Positions 1-7,865 of a DNA stretch of 25,760 bases are shown piece by piece. Both the position numbers and the translations under genes were made by a program. The stretch is taken from positions 1 to 25,760 of the forward strand of contig DASTUM010000087.1 in NCBI GenBank assembly GCA_035759665.1, read 5' to 3'. Each line of letters starts with the position of its first letter. The stretch's first letter is position 1. The stretch is from Micavibrio_A sp035759665. Its GTDB lineage: Bacteria; Pseudomonadota; Alphaproteobacteria; Micavibrionales; Micavibrionaceae. Below the pieces are notes generated by a model. The model did no database searches, had not been told where the DNA came from, and saw only the letters and a list, made by a program, of their open reading frames with translations.

Positions 1-54
1 CTCTCTAATGTCTAAATTCAAGATTCATAACCTCAAACGCAAAGAAATCACGTC

Positions 55-708
55 ATGAGCATGTTCCCCAAAGAACGCGATCCCGTCGATATATACCAGA
101 ATTACCTCGTTCCGACCGTGATCGAGCAGACGAACCGCGGCGAGCGCGCCTTCGACATTTATTCGCGCCTTTTGAAAGAGCGTATCATCTTCCTGACCGG
201 TCAGGTCGAGGACGGTGTTTCGGCAGTTATCTGCGCCCAGCTTTTGTTCCTTGAATCCGAGAATCCGACGAAGGACATTTCCTTCTACATCAACTCCCCC
301 GGCGGCGTCGTGACCTCGGGCATGGCGATGTACGACACGATGCAATATATCAAACCGCAGGTTTCGACCGTCTGTATCGGTCAGGCCGCGTCGATGGGCT
401 CGCTGCTCCTCACGGCAGGCGCGAAGGGCAAGCGTTTCTCGCTGCCCAATTCCCGGATCATGATCCACCAGCCGTCGGGCGGTGCCCAAGGTCAGGCGAC
501 GGACATCGAAATTCAGGCGAAGGAAATCCTGCGTCTGCGCGCAAACCTCAACAATATTTACGTCAAGCACACGGGCCGCAAACTCGCCGACATTGAAAAG
601 GCGATGGAGCGTGATAACTTCATGTCCGCCGACGAGGCGAAGAAGTTCGGCCTGATCGACGAAGTGGTCGAAGACCGCGCCGCCGTCGAGGTTGTTGAAA
701 AGAAGTAA
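55..708 (+). CDS. clpP: ATP-dependent Clp protease proteolytic subunit ClpP
   Basis: Serine peptidase (family S14) that forms the tetradecameric proteolytic chamber of cytoplasmic Clp proteases and degrades substrates fed by an AAA+ unfoldase such as ClpX or ClpA. The 217-residue length fits the family. The catalytic triad can be read by alignment to remembered E. coli ClpP: Ser113 in GQAASMGS, His138 in MIHQPSGG and Asp187 in ERDNF. The ATG at 55 has only a weak purine stretch upstream; a second ATG two codons later is possible. The next gene on the same strand is lon, 176 nt downstream. clpX, usually found between these two genes, is absent, so the unfoldase partner must be encoded elsewhere. 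Family assignment is near certain. Confidence 0.98.
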   Translation: MSMFPKERDPVDIYQNYLVPTVIEQTNRGERAFDIYSRLLKERIIFLTGQVEDGVSAVICAQLLFLESENPTKDISFYINSPGGVVTSGMAMYDTMQYIKPQVSTVCIGQAASMGSLLLTAGAKGKRFSLPNSRIMIHQPSGGAQGQATDIEIQAKEILRLRANLNNIYVKHTGRKLADIEKAMERDNFMSADEAKKFGLIDEVVEDRAAVEVVEKK

Positions 709-789
709 CCCGGCCCGATATTCCTTAACGGGGCAGGTGCTGAAAGCGTTGATTTCATGGCCTTTTGCGGTTTTCCGAAGGGGGCGAGT

Positions 790-818
790 CTTGAAATCTT
801 AACGAATGTTCACCATAT
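790..818 (+). promoter_or_regulatory. Candidate heat-shock (RpoH/sigma-32-type) promoter for lon
   Basis: A CTTGAA box at 790-795 is followed after 15 nt by CACCATAT at 811-818. This is close to the sigma-32 consensus CTTGAA, 13-17 nt, CCCCATNT. It lies about 65 nt upstream of the lon start, and lon is a classic heat-shock gene. It would give lon transcription independent of clpP. The box sequences are seen; sigma-factor use is inferred. Confidence 0.55.
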
Positions 819-884
819 CCTGTGGTAGAATGGTGCGTTGCAGTCGGCTGTAAAGCCGGGAGCAGACTACAAAAAGAGGTAATC

Positions 885-3299
885 ATGACGGGTGTAATCA
901 CGAAAGATTCCAGCGCATACGCGGTTCTGCCGCTCAGGGACATTGTCGTGTTCCCGCATATGATCGTGCCTTTGTTCGTCGGGCGCGAAAAATCCGTCAA
1001 GGCCCTTGAGGCCGTGATGCAGGATTCCAAGAAGATCCTGCTCGTCACCCAGAAATCGCCCACCGAGGACGATCCGACGTCGGACGACGTCCACATGATC
1101 GGCACTATCGGCTCCATCCTGCAATTGCTGAAACTTCCCGACGGGACGGTGAAGGTTCTCGTGGAAGGGGTCGAGCGCGTCGAAATCACATCTTTCACCG
1201 ACCGCACGGATTTCATCGAGGCGCTGGTCAGCCCCATGGCCGATGCGTCCGTGAAAGGCGAGGAGCTTGAGGCGCTCGCCCGCGCTGTCGTCGCGCAGTT
1301 CGAACAATATGTGAAGCTGAACAAGAAAATTCCGCCGGAAGTCATCGTTTCCGTCAACCAGATCGAAGAGCCGGCGAAGATGGCGGACACGATCGCCTCG
1401 CATCTTTCGCTCAAGATCGACGAGAAGCAGGAATTGTTGACCACGGCGAACACCGCCGAGCGCCTCGAAAAAATCTACGGATTCATGGAAGGCGAGATCG
1501 GCGTCCTGCAAGTCGAAAAACGCATCCGCAACCGCGTCAAGCGCCAGATGGAAAAGACGCAGCGCGAATACTATCTCAACGAACAGATGAAGGCGATCCA
1601 GAAGGAGCTCGGCGAAGGCGAAGACGGCCTCGACGAAATGGGAGAGCTGGAAAAGAAAATCAACGAAACGCGCCTGTCCAAAGAGGCCCGCGAAAAAGCC
1701 AAGGCCGAACTCAAGAAACTGCGCCAGATGTCGCCGATGTCGGCGGAGGCCACGGTCGTGCGCAACTATCTCGACTGGGTCCTTTCGGTTCCGTGGGACA
1801 AGCGTTCGCGCGTGAAAAAAGACATCAAGGAAGCGAAGAAAATTCTCGACGCCGACCATTTCGGCCTCGAAAAAGTCAAGGAACGCATTCTTGAATATCT
1901 CGCCGTGCAGCAGCGCACCGGCAAGGTGAAAGGTTCGATCCTGTGCCTCGTCGGCCCGCCCGGGGTGGGTAAAACGTCGCTCGGCCAGTCCATTGCTAAA
2001 GCCACGAACCGTAACTTTGTCCGCATGTCCCTCGGCGGCGTGCGCGATGAATCGGAAATTCGCGGACACCGCAGAACCTATATCGGCGCGCTCCCCGGCA
2101 AGATCGTTCAGGGCATGAAAAAAGCCAAGACCAGCAACCCGCTCTTCCTTCTCGATGAGATCGACAAGCTTGGTTCCGACTGGCGCGGCGATCCGAGCTC
2201 GGCGCTGCTCGAGGTACTCGACCCCGAACAAAACAGCAAGTTCAACGATCACTATCTTGAACTCGATTACGACCTCTCGGATGTGATGTTCATCTGCACG
2301 GCAAACAGCCTGCGCATGCCGCAGCCGTTGATGGACCGTATGGAGATCATCCGCATCGGCGGCTACACCGAGGACGAGAAGATTCAGATCGTCAAACAGC
2401 ACCTGATCGACAAGCAGATGAAGTCAGCGGGCCTCAAGCGCGGCGAACTGGCCGTCAGCGATCTGGCGATCCGCGACCTGATCCGGTTCTACACGCGGGA
2501 GGCGGGCGTGCGTTCGCTGGAGCGTGAAATCGCGAATTTGTGCCGCAAGGCTATCAAGGACATCCTGATGAAGGGCAAGGAAAAAATTTCCGTCACGCCC
2601 GGAAACCTTGAAAAATACGCCGGTATCAAAAAATACCGCTTCGGCGAAGTGGACAATCAGGATCGCGTCGGCATCGTCTCGGGGCTCGCCTACACCGAAT
2701 TCGGCGGCGATCTTTTGTCCATCGAGGCCGTGACCATGCCGGGCAAGGATGGCAAGGTATCGACCACGGGGAACCTGAAAGACGTGATGAAGGAATCCAT
2801 CACGGTCGCCGAGATGCTTATCAAATCGCGCGCAGACAAATTCGGCGTTGATTTTGAAGAGCTGAATAAAGCCAACATCCACGTTCACGTGCCGGAAGGC
2901 GCGACGCCCAAGGACGGCCCGTCCGCCGGCGCCGCGATGACGACGGCGATCATCTCCGCCCTGACCGGCATCCAGGTGCGCAAGGACATCGCGATGACGG
3001 GGGAAATCAACCTGCGCGGCTATGTCACCGAGATCGGCGGCCTGAAGGAAAAATTGCTGGCGGCGCACCGTGGTGGAATACGGAAAGTCCTGATTCCGAA
3101 AGACAACGCCAAAGACCTGCCCGATATTCCGGACAAGGTGAAAAAAGGCCTTCAGATCGTTCCCGTCAACACGATCGAAGAGGTTCTGACCCACGCTCTG
3201 GTTAAAATTCCCGAGCCGATTCAACGGGATAAGGATAAAATCGAGCCTATCCCCGCGGAAACCGCAGAAAACAAGGGATCAGACGTAATTCGCCATTGA
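885..3299 (+). CDS. lon: ATP-dependent Lon protease
   Basis: Cytoplasmic AAA+ serine protease (family S16) that degrades misfolded and short-lived regulatory proteins. The product is 804 residues, usual for LonA. The N-terminal substrate-binding domain begins at PLRDIVVFPHM, then comes a helical region, the AAA+ module with Walker A GPPGVGKTS from Gly357 and Walker B FLLDEIDK, and the C-terminal protease domain with the Ser680 (DGPSAG) and Lys723 (GGLKEK) dyad. The start is the ATG at 885 because AAGAGGT at 874-880 is a good ribosome binding site. An upstream ATG at 822 has none and would add 21 residues unlike Lon. The last 25 or so residues are a charged tail. hupB follows. Confidence 0.98.
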   Translation: MTGVITKDSSAYAVLPLRDIVVFPHMIVPLFVGREKSVKALEAVMQDSKKILLVTQKSPTEDDPTSDDVHMIGTIGSILQLLKLPDGTVKVLVEGVERVEITSFTDRTDFIEALVSPMADASVKGEELEALARAVVAQFEQYVKLNKKIPPEVIVSVNQIEEPAKMADTIASHLSLKIDEKQELLTTANTAERLEKIYGFMEGEIGVLQVEKRIRNRVKRQMEKTQREYYLNEQMKAIQKELGEGEDGLDEMGELEKKINETRLSKEAREKAKAELKKLRQMSPMSAEATVVRNYLDWVLSVPWDKRSRVKKDIKEAKKILDADHFGLEKVKERILEYLAVQQRTGKVKGSILCLVGPPGVGKTSLGQSIAKATNRNFVRMSLGGVRDESEIRGHRRTYIGALPGKIVQGMKKAKTSNPLFLLDEIDKLGSDWRGDPSSALLEVLDPEQNSKFNDHYLELDYDLSDVMFICTANSLRMPQPLMDRMEIIRIGGYTEDEKIQIVKQHLIDKQMKSAGLKRGELAVSDLAIRDLIRFYTREAGVRSLEREIANLCRKAIKDILMKGKEKISVTPGNLEKYAGIKKYRFGEVDNQDRVGIVSGLAYTEFGGDLLSIEAVTMPGKDGKVSTTGNLKDVMKESITVAEMLIKSRADKFGVDFEELNKANIHVHVPEGATPKDGPSAGAAMTTAIISALTGIQVRKDIAMTGEINLRGYVTEIGGLKEKLLAAHRGGIRKVLIPKDNAKDLPDIPDKVKKGLQIVPVNTIEEVLTHALVKIPEPIQRDKDKIEPIPAETAENKGSDVIRH

Positions 3300-3450
3300 G
3301 TCTTCGCCTGAAACGGCCTAGAAAAGAGTCGTCCGGAGCTGCGGAAATCCTAGGGTTTCAGCCATAAAGGAGCCGTCGTCCGGAAGGTTTTTCAGGCCGT
3401 TTTTTGCGCCCTGGATTTTGACAAAACGAACACCATAAGGGGATACCCAA

Positions 3451-3726
3451 ATGAACAAAGCAGAACTCATCGAATACGTTGCCAAAGAAGCCGAAATCAC
3501 AAAAGCCGACGCGCAAAAAGCCGTTGAGGCCGTATTCGGCGGTATCACCGCCACGCTGCAAAAAGGCAATGAATGCCGTTTCGTCGGCTTCGGCACGTTC
3601 AACGTATCGAGCCGCGCAGCCACCACGGGCCGCAACCCCCGCACGGGCGAAGCCATCAAGATCCCGGCTTCCAAGCAAGCGAAGTTCAAAGCCGGCAAAG
3701 AACTGAAAGACGCTGTTAACAAGTAA
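3451..3726 (+). CDS. hupB: HU-family DNA-binding protein
   Basis: A 91-residue histone-like protein that bends and compacts DNA as a dimer. The sequence is a complete HU/IHF fold: an N-terminal helical pair (MNKAELIEYVAKEAE), the beta-saddle FVGFGTF, and the DNA-binding arm signature around GRNPRTGEAIKIPASK. The lack of IHF-specific features and the position after lon favour HU-beta. AAGGGG sits just upstream of the ATG at 3451. The spacer from lon (3300-3450) shows no promoter that I trust. Transcription should end at the hairpin at 3840-3870. Confidence 0.96.
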   Translation: MNKAELIEYVAKEAEITKADAQKAVEAVFGGITATLQKGNECRFVGFGTFNVSSRAATTGRNPRTGEAIKIPASKQAKFKAGKELKDAVNK

Positions 3727-3742
3727 GCTTTCATCGTTTCGT

Positions 3743-3805
3743 CTGGATCGCGTTGCTTCGTCGCTCACGTATTAACATACGCTTCGCTCCTAGCGCCTAA
3801 TCCAG
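3743..3805. repeat. Imperfect palindromic repeat downstream of hupB
   Basis: CTGGAT at 3743-3748 is mirrored by ATCCAG at 3800-3805, and the centre is a perfect hairpin (CGTAT, loop TAACA's first four bases, ATACG) at 3768-3781. The arms between contain GCTTCG and CGCTC on both sides but pair imperfectly. The CTGGAT/ATCCAG ends match those of the REP copies elsewhere in the window. It lies in the hupB 3' untranslated region, before the terminator. Confidence 0.5.
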
Positions 3806-3839
3806 CCAAAACGCTGTTTGCTTAACGGCCTTAATTCTG

Positions 3840-3870
3840 AAACCCCGCAGAAATGCGGGGTTTTCTTTTT
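3840..3870 (+). terminator. Intrinsic terminator of hupB
   Basis: A perfect 10-bp stem AAACCCCGCA / TGCGGGGTTT closed by a GAAA tetraloop runs into TTTTCTTTTT. It lies 113 nt after the hupB stop and should end lon-hupB transcription. Confidence 0.9.
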
Positions 3871-3873
3871 GCC

Positions 3874-3951
3874 ATCCCGACTGGAGCGAAGCGGAATGGA
3901 GGGATCTAGCCGGATCCCTTGGCTGCGGGCTATCGACCCTTCGCTCGGGAT
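3874..3951. repeat. Palindromic intergenic repeat between hupB and tRNA-Val
   Basis: ATCCCGA at 3874-3880 and TCGGGAT at 3945-3951 form the outer arms, each adjoined by GGAGCGAAG or CTTCGCT sequence. Inside is a perfect GGGATC/GATCCC hairpin at 3901-3918. The type (CATCCCGACTGGAGCGAAG...GGGATC) looks like a dispersed bacterial intergenic palindrome. No ORF is seen. Confidence 0.55.
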
Positions 3952-3973
3952 AACATTTTAGAATGTTTTTGGG

Positions 3974-4002
3974 TTGCAAAAGCCCATACCCCTATGTATT
4001 TA
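3974..4002 (+). promoter_or_regulatory. Candidate promoter of tRNA-Val
   Basis: TTGCAA at 3974-3979, a 17-nt spacer and TATTTA at 3997-4002 lie 16 nt before the tRNA. The same -10 hexamer and spacer length occur before the tRNA-Asp gene, which supports both calls. Confidence 0.45.
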
Positions 4003-4018
4003 TACCCCACCACAGGTG

Positions 4019-4093
<75 letters not shown>

Positions 4094-4124
4094 TTTCTCT
4101 CAATTCCATGATACGATTCCGGCC

Positions 4125-5114
4125 ATGAAATATATCGTCGCCGCCCTGATCCTCTGCCTTTCCCCCATCGCCGCACGCGCCCAGACCGAAGCGCCGCAGC
4201 CGCGCGCGTTCGAAAAAGGCATTACGAGCTTTGAGCAGTACGAGGCACGGCGTAAAGAGGAAAAGGCCCCGCCCGCTAAAACGCCGGACAAGCGTCAGCC
4301 GAATGTCGAAATCTGGCTGCCGCCGGAATTCCAGTCGACGGAGCGGAAATGGCCTCTGTTGATTTTTTCTCACAGGTTCGGCGGCTGCGCGAAGCAATCG
4401 GCGTTCCTGACCGAATATCTGGCCGATCAGGGCTATATCGTCATCGCGCCGGATCATCAGGACGCGCGTTGCCGCGGGCATTTCAACGGGGGCGGCGGGT
4501 TGAGTGGGGGAATGCGCGGCGGCACGAAGGACTGGCCGGAAAAGCCCTTCCGTACGCCCGAGGCATGGACGGATAAGACCGACGCGGACAGGCGGGACGA
4601 CCTGCTGTTCGCGCTGGCCTCCATGCTCGACGACCGGATGTATAAACCCTATATCGACACGGAGCGCATGGGGCTGATCGGACATTCGCTGGGCGGCTAT
4701 ACCGTGCTGGGGCTTGCCGGCGGGTGGTCGTCGTGGAAGGACGGACGGTTCAAAGCCGTGGTGGCGCTCTCGCCCTATATCGGTCCGTATGTCAGGAAGA
4801 AGACGCTGCGGAGCATCGATGTGCCTGTCCTTTATGAGGGCGGGACGAAGGATGCACCGATCACGCCCGAAATCATGCGGCGCGGCGGCGGCTACGACCA
4901 GACGTCTTCGCCCAAATACTTCATCGAACTGGACGGGGCCGATCATTTTTCCTTTACCGAGCTGGATCGCGGCTATCAGGACATCGTTCGCCGCACGGTG
5001 CTGGATTTCGTGAACAAGTACGTAAAGGGCGAGGATGTGACGATCGACGAGGCGAAAAAGCCGGGGATACACACATTCTGGAAGGATGAAAGCAAAGGCG
5101 CGGGCAAAGAATAA
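4125..5114 (+). CDS. Secreted alpha/beta hydrolase, dienelactone hydrolase / PAF-acetylhydrolase-like
   Basis: A 329-residue predicted exported hydrolase; the substrate is unknown. Residues 1-19 are a signal peptide (MKYIVAALILCLSPIAARA, then QT) with a plausible cleavage after ARA. The alpha/beta-hydrolase core follows: strand and oxyanion region LLIFSHRFGGC (79-88), IVIAPDHQDARC, nucleophile elbow GHSLGG with Ser188, candidate acid Asp243 in GGTKDAP, and His274 in GADHFSF. The layout resembles large dienelactone-hydrolase-like proteins related to platelet-activating-factor acetylhydrolase. The ATG starts only 31 nt after tRNA-Val with no clear Shine-Dalgarno and no terminator between, so co-transcription with the tRNA is possible. 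It converges on the leftward small ORFs. Confidence 0.85.
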   Translation: MKYIVAALILCLSPIAARAQTEAPQPRAFEKGITSFEQYEARRKEEKAPPAKTPDKRQPNVEIWLPPEFQSTERKWPLLIFSHRFGGCAKQSAFLTEYLADQGYIVIAPDHQDARCRGHFNGGGGLSGGMRGGTKDWPEKPFRTPEAWTDKTDADRRDDLLFALASMLDDRMYKPYIDTERMGLIGHSLGGYTVLGLAGGWSSWKDGRFKAVVALSPYIGPYVRKKTLRSIDVPVLYEGGTKDAPITPEIMRRGGGYDQTSSPKYFIELDGADHFSFTELDRGYQDIVRRTVLDFVNKYVKGEDVTIDEAKKPGIHTFWKDESKGAGKE

Positions 5115-5189
5115 GGCGCAAAAGCCTTACGCCCTTACGCCTTATCCTCTTTTCTATCAGAGGATGATAAAATCATTTTCTATGCAGCC

Positions 5190-5291
5190 TTATGCCTTTG
5201 CCATGGCGCGGGCGGCCTGCAGGTCGCGGATCATGCCGATGATGTGGGCATCATGCGCGTTGAATTCGGATTCGGTCAGGTCGATGTTCAT
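5190..5291 (-). CDS. Small ORF, 33 aa, hypothetical, strong ribosome binding site
   Basis: It encodes MNIDLTESEFNAHDAHIIGM followed by a short amphipathic helix-like tail ending AMAKA. I recognise no family. In its favour, AAGGAGT (plus-strand 5299-5305) sits 7 nt before the ATG, the best Shine-Dalgarno in this neighbourhood, and the ATG overlaps the stop of another small ORF by ATGA. The 358-nt space between the hydrolase and the LysM gene (5115-5472) holds only these two ORFs and a weak hairpin at 5144-5165. It is plausible but unproven. Confidence 0.5.
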   Translation of the reverse strand: MNIDLTESEFNAHDAHIIGMIRDLQAARAMAKA

Positions 5292-5386
5292 GTGCGGTAC
5301 TCCTTCATTTCTTTGATTTGGTCTTCTATGGTGGGCAGTCTGGCGGGGAAAAGCGGCGGAAATTTCTTCGAAATGTGAAACTTCAT
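5288..5386 (-). CDS. Small ORF, 32 aa, hypothetical, coupled to the next small ORF
   Basis: It encodes a basic peptide starting MKFHISKKFPPLFPARL and ending KEMKEYRT. Its TGA overlaps the ATG of the 33-aa ORF (ATGA), and its last codons carry that ORF's Shine-Dalgarno. Its own ribosome binding site is weak. It lies 86 nt downstream of the LysM gene on the same strand, so it may be the tail of that transcript. I recognise no family, and it could be a leader whose role is translational coupling. Confidence 0.35.
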   Translation of the reverse strand: MKFHISKKFPPLFPARLPTIEDQIKEMKEYRT

Positions 5387-5472
5387 GGGCAATTCACGGG
5401 CAAGAATGCCAGAGCTTCCTTAATGAGACGTAAAGGGAACGAATTTTTTTTGGAACTTTTCGAACGAACGGT

Positions 5473-6528
5473 TTAACCGGGCGTTGCTGCGGGGCCGGTA
5501 TAGGCGATGTCCGCGACGCGGGCAGGCTGCGCATCCGGCAGCTCGTTGTTGACCGCGGCGGCGAATTTTCCGCGCAGGCCCTTCTTCGTTTCGGCGTCGA
5601 GCGCTTCCCAATCCAGACGCTTCGTGCCTTCGGGGGCGAGGGGGCTGTCGGGAAGCTGGATGGCCTGGCCGGTCTTGATATGATTGGCCGCGGTGCCTTC
5701 ATCCAGGCCGTTGACCGAGGCGATGTAATCGACTGTGCGCTGGATTTCGGCGGGCTTGTTCAGGCCGTAATATTCCTTGGCGATCTTCCAGAGGCTGTCG
5801 CCGCGCTCGACGATGTAATCCGCTGTGGTTCTGGTGTCTTCCGGTTTGGCCGTGTTTTCCAGCTTGCTTGCGTTTTCAGGTCTGTTTGCAGTTTCCGGTT
5901 TGCTTGCAGTTTCCAGCGGGCTTGCATTTTCCGGTTTGGGCGCTTCTTCCTGGACAGCGGCTGTGGTTTCGGCGGGTTCGATCTCTTTGGCAACCGGAGC
6001 CGGCATGTTTTCGGGCTTGATGGATTCCGTCACGGGCGCGGTTTTGGCATCCGGGGTTTGGGCCAGATCGCCAAGCTGGGTTTTGGCGAATTCTTTATCG
6101 AACGGCTTTTCCCCAGTAACGGTGGTGGCGTTTTGGACAACGGTGAAGGCATCGTCGATGCGTTGCTGGGTGGTATAATCGCCGGGGGCGGGGCCGGCCC
6201 GTTCGTAATCCTGTTCGATCACGAAAAAGAAATCGTTGGCGAGGCCCTGAACGTCGGCGCTGTAGCCGGAGCCGGTTTCCAGCGCGTTTAACGATTTTTC
6301 GTGTTCGGACACGGCACGGGCGTGGATATCTTCCTTCGGCTCCGTCAGGTTCGGGGCCGTTGCCAGATATTCATCGACATAGGAAACATAGCGTTCGTCC
6401 GCCTGAATGTGGGTGAGGAGTTCGCGGTTGAAATCGTAACCGCCCTGCGACTCGATGCCCGCCTGGAGATTGCCGTAGGCGTTCCAGAACAACTGGCCTT
6501 TCGTCGTCATTTTCGGTGCGTCGACCAA
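5473..6528 (-). CDS. LysM-domain protein with a Pro/Glu/Ala-rich repeat linker
   Basis: About 351 residues. The N-terminal 170 or so residues are a charged, helical, unrecognised region. Then comes a linker of tandem six-residue units (residues 198-233) and a LysM domain at about 237-291 (YIVERGDSLWKIAKEYYG...GQAIQLP). LysM binds N-acetylglucosamine polymers such as peptidoglycan. No signal peptide or membrane segment is visible, which is odd for a wall-binding protein and may mean non-classical export or a cytoplasmic role. I chose the TTG at 6528 because AAGGTGGG (6540-6533 on the minus strand) lies 4-5 nt before it. A GTG at 6537 would add three residues but has no ribosome binding site, and the first ATG at 6510 is too far from it. 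Confidence 0.75.
   Translation of the reverse strand: MVDAPKMTTKGQLFWNAYGNLQAGIESQGGYDFNRELLTHIQADERYVSYVDEYLATAPNLTEPKEDIHARAVSEHEKSLNALETGSGYSADVQGLANDFFFVIEQDYERAGPAPGDYTTQQRIDDAFTVVQNATTVTGEKPFDKEFAKTQLGDLAQTPDAKTAPVTESIKPENMPAPVAKEIEPAETTAAVQEEAPKPENASPLETASKPETANRPENASKLENTAKPEDTRTTADYIVERGDSLWKIAKEYYGLNKPAEIQRTVDYIASVNGLDEGTAANHIKTGQAIQLPDSPLAPEGTKRLDWEALDAETKKGLRGKFAAAVNNELPDAQPARVADIAYTGPAATPG
5830..5937 (-). repeat. Six tandem 18-nt units inside the LysM gene
   Basis: Six consecutive six-residue units, KPENAS, PLETAS, KPETAN, RPENAS, KLENTA and KPEDTR, make a flexible linker before the LysM domain. The underlying DNA repeats at 18 nt, so copy number may vary between strains. Confidence 0.75.
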
Positions 6529-6680
6529 GATTCCCACCTTTTATTATTCTGTTTGAATTATATGAAAAAATAACGGCACGGCGCAAATTTGGTGCAAAAG
6601 CGGGCCTTTGTTACGTTGTGTGTAGGCAATTCCGCCGGGCTTTGATACAAAAGAAGCCCAACATTCGCAGGAAGACAGGC

Positions 6681-7802
6681 ATGATCATCGGCGTACCCAA
6701 GGAAATCAAGGCGCAGGAGCACCGCGTCGGTCTGGTGCCCAGCAGCGTGAGGGAATGCGTGGCGCACGGCCACAAGGTTCTGATCGAAAGCGGGGCCGGG
6801 GCAGGGATCAATTACACGGACGGCGATTACGAGGCCAGCGGCGCGGAGATCGTCAAAAGCGCCAAGGATATTTTCGCCAAGGCCGACATGATTATCAAAG
6901 TGAAGGAACCGCAGCCCGGCGAATGCAAGATGCTTCGCGAGGGGCAGGTGCTGTTCACCTATCTCCACCTCGCCGCCGATCCGCAGCAGGCAAAAGGCCT
7001 GATGGAATCGAAATGCGTCGCCATCGCCTATGAAACGGTGACGGGGCCGGGCGGGCGCCGCCTGCCGCTGCTGGAGCCGATGAGCGAAATCGCGGGGCGC
7101 CTTTCCATTCAGGTCGGCGGGGCGTATCTGCTGAAACATCTTGGCGGGCGGGGGCGTTTGATCGGCGGGTCGCCCGGTGTGGAACCGGCGAAGGTCGTCG
7201 TGCTCGGCGGCGGCGTGTCCGGCTTCCACGCGGCGGAAACGGCGGTGGGGATGCAGGCGAACGTAATCATCCTTGAAAAGAACCACGAACAGATTCGCGT
7301 GCTCGACCGCCATTTCGGCAACCGCGCGCGCGTCATCCAGGCGAGCCAGGATTCCATCGAACGCTACGTCCTCGACGCCGATCTCGTGGTCGGCGCGGTG
7401 CTTATTCCGGGGGCGAGCGCGCCCAAGCTGGTCACGAAAAAGATGGTCAAGGCCATGCGCCCCGGTTCCGTGCTCGTCGATATCGCGATCGATCAGGGTG
7501 GGTGTTTCGAAACCTCCCGCGCGACGACGCACAGCGATCCGGTCTATACGGTGGACGATGTGATCCATTATTGCGTCGCCAATATGCCGGGTGCGGTGCC
7601 GGTGACTTCGGCGCAGGCGCTCAACAACGCGGTGCTGCCCTATGCGCTGGCGCTGGCCGACAAGGGTTGGAGGCAGGCGCTGTCGGATGACGCCAACCTG
7701 CGCAACGGCCTGAATGTCTGCGCGGGGAAGATCACCCATGCGGGCGTCGCGGAATCCCTCGGTTTGCCGATGACGGAGCCTATGACGCAACTTGCCGTGT
7801 AG
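6681..7802 (+). CDS. ald: Alanine dehydrogenase
   Basis: Cytoplasmic NAD-dependent enzyme that interconverts L-alanine and pyruvate plus ammonium, linking nitrogen and carbon metabolism. The 373-residue product starts MIIGVPKEIK. Arg15, Lys75, His96 and Asp271 match the substrate-binding and catalytic residues of characterised alanine dehydrogenases, and the NAD-binding glycine loop is GGGVSG at 176-181. The start is the ATG at 6681, preceded by AGGAAG at 6669-6674. The frame is open upstream to 6516, but that extension does not resemble the family. The leader contains a GGGCTT/AAGCCC hairpin (6637-6659) of unknown meaning. It diverges from the LysM gene. Confidence 0.96.
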   Translation: MIIGVPKEIKAQEHRVGLVPSSVRECVAHGHKVLIESGAGAGINYTDGDYEASGAEIVKSAKDIFAKADMIIKVKEPQPGECKMLREGQVLFTYLHLAADPQQAKGLMESKCVAIAYETVTGPGGRRLPLLEPMSEIAGRLSIQVGGAYLLKHLGGRGRLIGGSPGVEPAKVVVLGGGVSGFHAAETAVGMQANVIILEKNHEQIRVLDRHFGNRARVIQASQDSIERYVLDADLVVGAVLIPGASAPKLVTKKMVKAMRPGSVLVDIAIDQGGCFETSRATTHSDPVYTVDDVIHYCVANMPGAVPVTSAQALNNAVLPYALALADKGWRQALSDDANLRNGLNVCAGKITHAGVAESLGLPMTEPMTQLAV

Positions 7803-7824
7803 GCATTCGTTGACGCTTTTCAAG

Positions 7825-7861
7825 AAAACTCCTAGTTTATAGACATAAACCAAGGAGTTTT
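7825..7861 (+). promoter_or_regulatory. Hairpin sequestering the aminopeptidase ribosome binding site; possible ald terminator
   Basis: The outer arms AAAACTCCT (7825-7833) and AGGAGTTTT (7853-7861) pair perfectly, and inside them GTTTAT (7835-7840) pairs with ATAAAC (7845-7850) around an AGAC loop, about 15 bp in all. The Shine-Dalgarno AAGGAG is within the 3' arm, and the arm runs into TTTTTCTT directly before the ATG at 7866. It could be a translational switch, a terminator for ald, or both. A TTGACG at 7810-7815 may be a -35 box for the downstream gene. Confidence 0.6.
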
Positions 7862-7865
7862 TCTT

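Noticed and set aside
822..884. Upstream ATG extending lon by 21 residues
   Set aside because: No ribosome binding site, the extension overlaps the promoter-like region, and it does not resemble Lon; the ATG at 885 has AAGAGGT.
867..2402. Long leftward open frame (511 codons) opposite lon
   Set aside because: A codon-bias shadow of lon with a low-complexity His/Arg/Phe-rich product; no ribosome site or family likeness.
3418..3447. TTGACA before hupB as a -35 box
   Set aside because: The -10 position would be GGATAC or GATACC over the ribosome site, putting the transcript start at or past the ATG.
5144..5165. ATCCTCT/AGAGGAT hairpin as bidirectional terminator
   Set aside because: A 7-bp AT-moderate stem without a T tract on either side; too weak to call.
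6516..6680. N-terminal extension of alanine dehydrogenase
   Set aside because: The family starts at MIIGVPKE; the upstream frame crosses the divergent LysM start and has no ribosome site.
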